The translations under genes were made by a program, and so were the position numbers. This document shows, one piece after another, positions 13,170-19,404 of a DNA stretch of 19,404 bases. Numbering within the stretch: the stretch's first letter is position 1; the number at the start of each line of letters is the position of its first letter. The notes under the pieces were generated by a model. It saw only the letters and a program-made list of their open reading frames with translations. It did not search any database and had not been told where the DNA came from. The stretch is from contig JAJZJD010000009.1 of assembly GCA_021828445.1 (NCBI GenBank), forward strand, positions 1 through 19,404, written 5' to 3'. The stretch is from a bacterium (GTDB taxonomy: Bacteria; SZUA-79; Acidulodesulfobacterales; Acidulodesulfobacteraceae).

Positions 13170-14525
13170 TCAAAAAAAATAAGCAAGTAATGCTTTTTCG
13201 GCTACTCCTCCGCCTTCTATTCTCCAGACGGGGTTTTCTATTACGAGAGCCGACAGCGCTATCTTCTTTCCGTTCATTTCTCCAAATCCCGCAAACCATT
13301 GATAAAGTCCTTGGGGATTATTACCCGATATCGTTCCGGTCTTACCTCCCGCAATAACCCCCGGCAGCATATATCTGCCGGCCGTGCTGTAAAAATCCGG
13401 ATGGGCTACTCCTTTAGTAACGGTTGCAATCATCATCCGTTTTAAAATATACGCCGTTTTAGTCGTTATGGGAACATTTAAAATACCGGCATCTTTATGG
13501 ATATATACGACTTTGCCAGATGAAGATATAATTTCCTTTATTATATACGGCTTGACTATTTTACCTCCGTTAACAGCGGAACCTGCGACTAACGCGGCAT
13601 GAAGAGGCGTCATCTTTACGTTTTTAAAACCCGCCCCCGTAAGTTCTAATTGATAAAATTTTCTGGGGATATAGGCTTTGCTTTTATGGAGGTCTAGAAT
13701 AAAAGGTATTTTATTATTAAAATAAAATTTATTAAAATAATCCGTTAATAATTTCCTGCCCACATAATATCCCGCAACTTTGCCGAAAGCCACGTCGCAT
13801 GATTTTGCAAAAGCCTGTTTAAAAGATATCGTATTTGACCCCGTTCCTATATTTTGTTTCCAGTAAGCTTTATCGGTCCCGTACATCGTTCCGTTAAAGC
13901 ATATATTAAGCCCGGGATAAAAACCTTTGGATTCTATTGCGGCGGAAGCGGTTATTATTTTGGCTAACGAACCTGAAGGATAGGCAATAAGAGGGGAAAT
14001 TTCATCGGATTTGCTTTTATTATAAGAATAAGATGCAAAACCGAGTACCGCTCCGGTATCAGGATTTACGGCAGCTAAAACACCGAACGGAACGGAATAT
14101 TTTTTAAAAACCTTTTCCGCCTCTTTTTGCACGGCGGGATCAACCGTGTAAACTATAGTATAGCCGCCTATTTTTTGAACATAATGACCGTTAAGGATAG
14201 TTTTAAATACAGGGGGGTTATATTTGAAGTATCTTTTTAAAGACTTAACCGATTTAACGTCAGCGATATCGAAATTAGAAAATTTTTTCCCGATCAGACT
14301 GTCTTTAATAAACAATATAGGTCTGATTCCCGTTCCCCGCACTTTTTTATTTGCGGCAAGAAAAATAGATTTTCCATAAAAATAAAGCGCGGAAGACCCG
14401 TAAAAAAGTAAAACGATAAATATCAGTATTGCGGTATATTTTATAAAACTAACAAATCTATTTTTCTTGCCTTTTCTTTTATTAAGTGTTTTTTGGTATG
14501 ATTTCCAGTCTTTTATTCTTTCCAT
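13170..14525 (-). CDS. Penicillin-binding protein, transpeptidase-domain only
   Basis: The 451-aa bitopic membrane protein has a basic cytoplasmic N-terminus and one membrane segment at about 28-50, then a periplasmic region. Its transpeptidase domain carries S186-L-A-K189 (SxxK nucleophile), S242-C-D244 in place of the usual SxN, and K395-TGT (KTGT). Similar single-domain proteins relate to FtsI/PBP2-type D,D-transpeptidases, which cross-link peptidoglycan, but this one lacks a full N-terminal dimerisation domain. SCD instead of SxN is tolerated in some family members. It follows tldD by 11 bp. The Shine-Dalgarno is weak (AGGA adjoining the ATG), suggesting coupling to tldD or a slightly later start. 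Confidence 0.87.
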   Translation of the reverse strand: MERIKDWKSYQKTLNKRKGKKNRFVSFIKYTAILIFIVLLFYGSSALYFYGKSIFLAANKKVRGTGIRPILFIKDSLIGKKFSNFDIADVKSVKSLKRYFKYNPPVFKTILNGHYVQKIGGYTIVYTVDPAVQKEAEKVFKKYSVPFGVLAAVNPDTGAVLGFASYSYNKSKSDEISPLIAYPSGSLAKIITASAAIESKGFYPGLNICFNGTMYGTDKAYWKQNIGTGSNTISFKQAFAKSCDVAFGKVAGYYVGRKLLTDYFNKFYFNNKIPFILDLHKSKAYIPRKFYQLELTGAGFKNVKMTPLHAALVAGSAVNGGKIVKPYIIKEIISSSGKVVYIHKDAGILNVPITTKTAYILKRMMIATVTKGVAHPDFYSTAGRYMLPGVIAGGKTGTISGNNPQGLYQWFAGFGEMNGKKIALSALVIENPVWRIEGGGVAEKALLAYFF

Positions 14526-14536
14526 TCCTGTTTTCG

Positions 14537-15952
14537 TTATTTTGAATTTTTACCGCCTACTATTATCGACGGAATTCTCAGCGTAGGCTGAGCATCGGCA
14601 ACCGGAACTCCCTGCCCGTCTTTCCCGCATGTACCGATTCCGAACCCTAAATCGTTTCCCACCATATCGATATTTTTTAGTATCTCCGGTCCGTTTCCCA
14701 TAAGAGTGGCGCCGCTGACGGCCTCACATATAACCCCGTTCTTTATAGTATAACCTTCCATAACGTCGAATACGAAATCTCCCGTAACGGTATTTACCTG
14801 ACCGCCGCCCATTTTTTTAACAAATATGCCGTTATCCACGCTTTTTATAATATCTTCGGGATTCGATTTTCCGGGAGCAATCATCGTATTTGACATTCTG
14901 ACTATCGGAACATGCTCGTAAGACTGTCTCCTGCCGTTGCCCGTCAGCTCATACCCGTATTTAATATATGACAGCCTGTCCGACATATATTTTCTAAGAA
15001 CGCCGTTCTCGACCAACACGTTTCTATCCGAATAAGTCCCTTCGTCGTCAAACCTGTAGAAGCCGCGTTTACCGATTAAAGAAGAATCGTCTATAACCGT
15101 TATTAAGTTTGACGCCACCGATTCTCCTATTTTATCCGAATATACGCTTAAGCCGTTTCCTGCAATATCCGCCTCTAATCCGTGTCCGATTGCCTCATGT
15201 ATCATAGTGCCGCCTGCTTCGCTGGATAACACGACGGGCATAGTCCCCGAAGGGGCAAACGGGGCTTCAAGCTGGATTAATGCTCTGCTTAAAGCTTTTT
15301 TTGCTATATCTTCCGGCATATTTTTATCGAAAAATTCAAATCCGGTAAATCCTCCTGCTGCTTCATAGCCTACCTCGACCCTTTCTCCGTTTGAAACCAC
15401 TACATGAGCAAGAAATGCCAGATTCTCTCTGAAGTCTTTTATAAAATCCCCTGCGGAATTTATTATTATAACGTCCTGCCTGTAATCCGAATAAGTAATG
15501 TTAACCTGAACGACTCTTTTGTCGAATTCCCATGAATACTTAACGGCAGGTTCAACAGTCTTTAATTTGTCGTCGATAGAAATATCCGCAATATCCTTTA
15601 TAATATTAAAATCTATTTTCGGCTGTTTTTCGTTAAAATTTAAAGATTTAAATCCGCCGTCTTTTTTATCTTTTTTATTAATATCGCCGGCGGCGGCATC
15701 TTTTAATTCTTTCGCAATATTTATTAAATTATTTTCTTCAAGGTTATTAGTATAAGCGTAATATGTTTTTTTGTTTGAAATAAGCCTTAATCCCGCCCCC
15801 TGAATCATGCCGTTAATAGCTTTTTCAAGCCTTTTTCCTTCATTGGACAATAAAGTAGAAATCTTGGACTCTATGAAAATATCTATGAAATCTTCATCGC
15901 TAAGGCGGGCGACGTTAATAATCTTATTAAAATTTATATCGTTTAAATTCAT
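14537..15952 (-). CDS. tldD: TldD family metalloprotease subunit
   Basis: A 471-aa protein with the zinc-binding HEAIGH (H252, E253, H257) followed by GLEADIAG, and a late C442 in GTCGKDGQG that may be the third ligand. TldD pairs with TldE (PmbA) to degrade unfolded or leader peptides, including microcin B17 and CcdA-type antitoxins in E. coli. The partner gene is not in this window, which is unusual enough to note, though it may lie elsewhere. GAGGTT 6-7 nt before the ATG supports the start. It is divergent from alr, with a 12-bp dyad between them, and leads the minus-strand run to the transpeptidase. Confidence 0.95.
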   Translation of the reverse strand: MNLNDINFNKIINVARLSDEDFIDIFIESKISTLLSNEGKRLEKAINGMIQGAGLRLISNKKTYYAYTNNLEENNLINIAKELKDAAAGDINKKDKKDGGFKSLNFNEKQPKIDFNIIKDIADISIDDKLKTVEPAVKYSWEFDKRVVQVNITYSDYRQDVIIINSAGDFIKDFRENLAFLAHVVVSNGERVEVGYEAAGGFTGFEFFDKNMPEDIAKKALSRALIQLEAPFAPSGTMPVVLSSEAGGTMIHEAIGHGLEADIAGNGLSVYSDKIGESVASNLITVIDDSSLIGKRGFYRFDDEGTYSDRNVLVENGVLRKYMSDRLSYIKYGYELTGNGRRQSYEHVPIVRMSNTMIAPGKSNPEDIIKSVDNGIFVKKMGGGQVNTVTGDFVFDVMEGYTIKNGVICEAVSGATLMGNGPEILKNIDMVGNDLGFGIGTCGKDGQGVPVADAQPTLRIPSIIVGGKNSK

Positions 15953-15963
15953 TTTGAACCTCT

Positions 15964-15995
15964 TTGATATTATATACCGGTTAATATAATATCAA
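15964..15995. promoter_or_regulatory. Dyad and likely tldD promoter in the tldD-alr divergent region
   Basis: TTGATATTATAT (15964-15975) and ATATAATATCAA (15984-15995) are exact reverse complements around an 8-bp spacer. On the minus strand the dyad contains TATAAT with a TTGATA 15 nt upstream, or TTTTGA at 17. It could be an operator overlapping the promoter. Only AT-rich sequence argues for chance. Confidence 0.4.
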
Positions 15996-16041
15996 AAACT
16001 GCGCTTTCAGACAAGACCGAATGTTATAAAATCTTATGAAA

Positions 16042-16070
16042 TTGACTTTTATGCCGTTTTTTCTTAAAAT
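16042..16070 (+). promoter_or_regulatory. Promoter of alr, predicted leaderless
   Basis: TTGACT (16042-16047), a 17-nt spacer and TAAAAT (16065-16070). The -10 ends 7 nt before the ATG at 16078, so transcription would begin at or one base before the start codon. No Shine-Dalgarno is present. Confidence 0.55.
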
Positions 16071-16077
16071 AAATCAT

Positions 16078-17223
16078 ATGAAGGATACCTCGCTTTACAT
16101 AAATCTTGAAAACCTTAAAAATAACATAAACTTTATAAAACTGCTTAAATCCGCAAAAAACAAAACAATTATAGCAATTGTTAAATCGGATGCTTACGGA
16201 CACGGACTTGTTCCTACAGCCGAAACGCTCTTTAACGCCGGAATAAATTTTTTCGGAATTATAGGCATCGACGAGGCTGGCGGCATCCTTAAAAAAATCC
16301 CTGAGGCTAAACTGCTTATGCTTAAAGGAGTTCATCTCGAAGATTTGAAAGAAGCGGCTGAATTAAATTTAAGAATAGGTGTTTTCAGCCTCGATTATCT
16401 AAAAATGCTTCTGGACAGAGCAAAATCCGCCAAGCTTAATAAACCCCTAAATGTTCACATAAAATTAGATTCGGGAATGAGCAGGCTCGGCTTGAATGAA
16501 GAAGAGATAAAATCCGCCGCAGGCATCATTAACGAAAATAAAAAATATTTTAACGCGGAAGGTTTGTTCAGCCATTTATCTTCGGGAGGAAGCGACTTAG
16601 ATTACACAAATTTTCAGATAGCCAATTTTAAAAAAACGGTTTCTCTTTTAAATAAAAACGGCATTAAGCCTTTATATTCGCACATAAGCGCCAGTTCGGC
16701 GCTTTTTAACGACAAAATAGGCGAAGATTATTCAAACGCCGTTAGGCCCGGAATTTCACTTTACGGATTTAATCCGAATGAGGACCATAATGAGGACATG
16801 ATTGCCCCAAACGGCAATACCGGACTTAAACCGCTTATGTCTTTAAAATCCAGTGTTTTACAAATTAAGAAAGTTAAAAAGGGCGGATTCGTTTCCTACA
16901 ATAATACGTTTAAAGCGCCTATAGATATGACTATTGCCGTTATTTCCGCAGGCTACGACAACGGCATACCGAGACTTATGTCTAATAAGGGCAGGGTTTT
17001 AATAAACGGTAAATTTGCCCCTATAAAAGGCATAGCCACTATGAATCTGATTATGGCGGATATAACGAAAATAAAAGGGGTAAAAGCAGGCGACGAGGTA
17101 ATAATAGCAGGGAAAAGCGGCTCTAACGAAATTACTATTCAAGAAATTGCTTCGATAGCGCAAACAATTCCTTATGAAATATGTCTGAATTTTGGAAAGT
17201 CTAATAAAAGAATTTATATTTAA
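16078..17223 (+). CDS. alr: Alanine racemase
   Basis: This 381-aa PLP enzyme interconverts L- and D-alanine, supplying D-Ala for peptidoglycan. The PLP-lysine motif IVKSDAYGHG gives K36, and the second catalytic Tyr is Y274 in FVSYNNTF. Also seen are HIKLDSGMSRLG, GLFSHLSS, HISASSA, VRPGISLYG and AGYDNGIPR, in family order. The usual C-terminal MDQ is TMNLI here, a modest departure. An ATG 42 bp earlier is in frame, but a good promoter lies between it and 16078, and the family's first strand begins at MKDTSLYINLENLKNN, so 16078 is preferred. It is divergent from tldD and ends at a strong hairpin terminator. It is functionally linked to the nearby transpeptidase. Confidence 0.94.
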   Translation: MKDTSLYINLENLKNNINFIKLLKSAKNKTIIAIVKSDAYGHGLVPTAETLFNAGINFFGIIGIDEAGGILKKIPEAKLLMLKGVHLEDLKEAAELNLRIGVFSLDYLKMLLDRAKSAKLNKPLNVHIKLDSGMSRLGLNEEEIKSAAGIINENKKYFNAEGLFSHLSSGGSDLDYTNFQIANFKKTVSLLNKNGIKPLYSHISASSALFNDKIGEDYSNAVRPGISLYGFNPNEDHNEDMIAPNGNTGLKPLMSLKSSVLQIKKVKKGGFVSYNNTFKAPIDMTIAVISAGYDNGIPRLMSNKGRVLINGKFAPIKGIATMNLIMADITKIKGVKAGDEVIIAGKSGSNEITIQEIASIAQTIPYEICLNFGKSNKRIYI

Positions 17224-17224
17224 A

Positions 17225-17260
17225 TATTAAAATGCCCGCTAAAAAGCGGGCATTTTAATA
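17225..17260. terminator. Bidirectional rho-independent terminator
   Basis: A 16-bp perfect stem, TATTAAAATGCCCGCT (17225-17240) with its complement (17245-17260), and a 4-nt AAAA loop. T-rich flanks on both strands let it stop alr (plus) and the convergent Nfu-type gene (minus). Confidence 0.93.
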
Positions 17261-17293
17261 TATTTTATTTTCGTCGAATATTGAATTAAACTG

Positions 17294-17527
17294 CTATTGA
17301 ACCGCGTTGACTTCTTTGACTCCCGGGATACGTTCTTTAAGCAGGCGCTCTATGCCCCCTTTAAGAGTCATTATAGAACCCATACAGTGGGCGCATGCCC
17401 CTTTAAGCCTTACGTCAACCGTGCCGTCGTCGTGTATATTTACCAGTTCGACGTCTCCGCCGTCATACTGCAATGAAGGTCTGATTTCATCGATAACTTT
17501 TGATACTTCTGCTTTATCTAACGCCAT
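17294..17527 (-). CDS. NifU C-terminal (Nfu-type) iron-sulfur cluster carrier
   Basis: The 77-aa protein consists of a single NifU-like C-terminal domain, with the Fe-S ligands C45 and C48 in GACAHCMG and YDGGDVELV near the start, as in Nfu proteins. It would carry 4Fe-4S clusters to apo-proteins. AGGAGG lies 6-7 nt before the ATG. It follows greA on the same strand with a 71-bp gap that may hold its own promoter. The upstream gap is AT-rich. Confidence 0.93.
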   Translation of the reverse strand: MALDKAEVSKVIDEIRPSLQYDGGDVELVNIHDDGTVDVRLKGACAHCMGSIMTLKGGIERLLKERIPGVKEVNAVQ

Positions 17528-17598
17528 AAATCCTCCTGTTTTCTATAAATTAAATCGTATGTATAAAAATAAATATACGGTATGTTTATATTATAACC

Positions 17599-18084
17599 TT
17601 AAACATATTTAATGTCAATAATCTCGAACTCTTTAACGCCGTTAGGAACGTTTATTTTTGCCTCGTCTCCGATGCATTTTCCTATAAGGGCCTTGGCTAT
17701 AGGAGAACTTATGGAAATTTTTCCTTCTTTAACATCGGATTCCGTATCTCCGACTATTTTATACGAAACTTCCTTATCGGAATTTAAATCCAATAGTTTT
17801 ACGGTTGCGCCGAATACGACCTTTTCTTCGCAAATTTTAGATACGTCTATAACTTGGGCGCGCGCCATTCTGTCTTCAAGCTCCATAATTTTGCCGGTTA
17901 AGAAACTCTGTTTTTCTTTTGCGGAATGATATTCCGCATTTTCGGATAAATCTCCGTGAGCTATCGCTTCCTCGATGGCTTTAATATTTGCCGGTCTTTC
18001 TACCGATTTCAACCGCTTTAATTCTTTAATTAAATTATCGTGCCCTTCTTTCGTAATATAAAAAGCTTTTTCGTTTGCCGCCAA
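17599..18084 (-). CDS. greA: Transcription elongation factor GreA
   Basis: 161 aa from the chosen start. The N-terminal coiled coil carries YITKEGHDNLIKELKRLK and IAHGDLSENAEYHSAKE, the family signature whose acidic tip (D-E) enters the RNA polymerase secondary channel to stimulate cleavage of backtracked RNA. The C-terminal domain spans about 85-161. A GTG at 18093 is possible, but GGAGG at 18093-18097 would overlap it. TTG at 18084 is 8 nt downstream of that Shine-Dalgarno and better placed, giving the start LAANEKAFYI (first residue Met in the protein). It lies 69 bp after carB on the same strand. Confidence 0.95.
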   Translation of the reverse strand: MAANEKAFYITKEGHDNLIKELKRLKSVERPANIKAIEEAIAHGDLSENAEYHSAKEKQSFLTGKIMELEDRMARAQVIDVSKICEEKVVFGATVKLLDLNSDKEVSYKIVGDTESDVKEGKISISSPIAKALIGKCIGDEAKINVPNGVKEFEIIDIKYV

Positions 18085-18153
18085 TGCAACCACCTCCGAA
18101 TAAATATTAAACTAAATAATCCTTTAATATTATTTTAATTATTATACTAATTA

Positions 18154-19404
18154 TTATATGCCTTTGTAATAATCCTGCAAGGCGTTTACGGACAAATTAT
18201 TTTCTTTAAGCGCCTTAATTGCCATACATGCGGCGGTTGCGCCCCTCATAGTCGTATAATACGGAAGAGAAAACTCTATGGCGCTTCTCCTGATTACATA
18301 TGAATCCTCGAGAGATTTTTTACCCCTCGGAGTATTGAAAATCATAGAAATTTCTTTGTTCTTAAGGGCGTCTATTATATGCGGCCGGCCTTCTTTCACT
18401 TTATTTATTCTTTGATTTTTAATACCGACTCCGTCCAGATATTCGGAGGTTCCTTTAGTGGCAAGTATATTTAAACCCGATTTCATTAATGATTCGCCGA
18501 GTTCTTTTAAATATTTTTTATCTTCGTCTTTAACGCTTATAAGAACGTTTCCTGATAAAGGCAGGTTCTGTCCGGCGGCAATCTGCGATTTGGCATAAGC
18601 CATTCCAAAGCTTGCGTCTATTCCCATAACTTCCCCCGTTGACCTCATTTCCGGACCGAGCATAGGATCGACGTTTGAAAATTTAGAAAACGGAAATACC
18701 GCTTCCTTAACGCAATAATAGTTAATATTAAAAGACCGCCCCAGTCCAAAATTTTTAATTTTTTCCCCGAGAAGAATCTTGGTCGCTAATTTTGCGACGG
18801 GCACTCCCGTGGCTTTTCCTATAAAGGGAACCGTCCTCGACGCCCTCGGATTAACCTCTATTATGTATATTTCGTTATTTTTTACGGCATACTGAATATT
18901 TACAAGTCCTTTAACGTGAAATTCCCTGCATATTATTTCCGTAATATCTTTTATCTTTTCCACGGCATTTGCGTCTAAAGAAAATGCCGGCAGAGAGCAG
19001 GCGCTGTCCCCTGAATGCACTCCCGCTTCCTCGATATGCTCCATTATTCCGGCAATATAAACGGATTCGGTATCGCTTAAAGCATCTACGTCAACCTCTA
19101 TAGCATCTTCCAGAAATTTATCTATCAATATAGGAAATGAAACATCCTGCTGAAATATCTTTTTAATATATTCCGTCAGGCCGCTTTCGTTATATATTAT
19201 TTCCATAGCCCTTCCGCCGAGAACGTAAGAAGGCCTTAATAAAACCGGAAACCCGATGGCTTTTGCCTTTTCGTATATCTCTTCGCCGTTAAACGCCATA
19301 GCGCTTTCAGGCTGTTTGAGATTTAATTTATTTATTATATTTTTAAACTTTTCCCTGTCTTCGGCTATATCTATATATTTAAAAGGGGTGCCGAGTATTT
19401 TAAT
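18154..19404 (-). CDS. carB: Carbamoyl-phosphate synthase large subunit, C-terminal part (5' end beyond window)
   Basis: The frame continues past the first internal ATG (19299) to the window edge, beginning IKILGTPFKYIDIAEDREKF, which is typical CarB sequence, so 416 residues of the C-terminal half are present. The second ATP-grasp domain is present (GFPVLLRPSYVLGGRAMEI, LEDAIEVDVDAL, and the IIEVNPRASRTVPF metal/ATP segment). The MGS-like allosteric domain follows (about residues 290-416, with ATKGTSEYLDG, FNTPRGKKS, RRSAIEFSLPYYTT). It makes carbamoyl phosphate for arginine and pyrimidines. greA and the Nfu-type gene lie downstream on the same strand. Confidence 0.96.
   Translation of the reverse strand: MKILGTPFKYIDIAEDREKFKNIINKLNLKQPESAMAFNGEEIYEKAKAIGFPVLLRPSYVLGGRAMEIIYNESGLTEYIKKIFQQDVSFPILIDKFLEDAIEVDVDALSDTESVYIAGIMEHIEEAGVHSGDSACSLPAFSLDANAVEKIKDITEIICREFHVKGLVNIQYAVKNNEIYIIEVNPRASRTVPFIGKATGVPVAKLATKILLGEKIKNFGLGRSFNINYYCVKEAVFPFSKFSNVDPMLGPEMRSTGEVMGIDASFGMAYAKSQIAAGQNLPLSGNVLISVKDEDKKYLKELGESLMKSGLNILATKGTSEYLDGVGIKNQRINKVKEGRPHIIDALKNKEISMIFNTPRGKKSLEDSYVIRRSAIEFSLPYYTTMRGATAACMAIKALKENNLSVNALQDYYKGI

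Noticed and set aside
16036..16077. Longer alr start at ATG 16036
   Set aside because: A good promoter lies within this stretch, no Shine-Dalgarno precedes it, and family similarity starts at 16078.
18085..18093. GTG start for greA at 18093
   Set aside because: It overlaps the GGAGG ribosome site; TTG at 18084 has the normal 8-nt spacing.

Overview
The window is AT-rich chromosomal DNA from a Gram-negative-looking bacterium that carries TldD, ComM, GreA, an Nfu-type protein, alanine racemase, a class B-like transpeptidase and a B12-riboswitch-controlled NiCoT transporter. The codon use and gene style would fit an anaerobic, deltaproteobacterium-like lineage, but that placement is inference. 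Nothing here fixes the species.

Positions 1-521 hold the start of a secreted protein reading off the left edge, then a good sigma70-type promoter for a tRNA-Arg(UCU) gene at 522-598. The 3' half of this tRNA is repeated at 7269-7336. Between the two copies lies a 6.7 kb integrated element: tyrosine integrase, excisionase-like protein, a DUF3987-like ATPase, a relaxase-Toprim fusion, a small coiled-coil mobilization-type protein, and a divergent XRE/S24-like regulator. No type IV secretion genes are present, so the best reading is an integrative mobilizable element (IME) that borrows a conjugation machine from elsewhere.

The element is rich in DNA-level structure. A perfect 51-bp inverted repeat (5571-5621 / 6167-6217) brackets the small mobilization gene and a promoter with exact TTGACA and TATAAT boxes, a layout expected of an invertible switch. 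Both ends carry an identical 21-bp sequence with two TGCAACG copies 11 bp apart, like integrase arm sites; the left one is the 3' end of the integrase gene itself. A TTGGAAAGAAAA motif sits upstream of three element genes in the same orientation relative to transcription. The right att copy has a 20-nt insertion made of two GAA-loop mini-hairpins.

From 7337 onward the chromosome resumes: an SSS-family carboxylate-type symporter with its DUF3311 partner (minus), an RmlC-like epimerase (plus), and a cobalt/nickel NiCoT transporter behind a cobalamin riboswitch (minus). A minus-strand run follows of tldD, a single-transpeptidase-domain penicillin-binding protein, a 135-aa unknown protein and comM, the last preceded by an 18-bp-stem inverted repeat that covers its Shine-Dalgarno. 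Alanine racemase reads plus from a promoter that would give a leaderless mRNA, and ends at a strong bidirectional hairpin terminator. The right end is a minus-strand run: carB (5'-truncated by the window edge), greA and an Nfu-type Fe-S gene.
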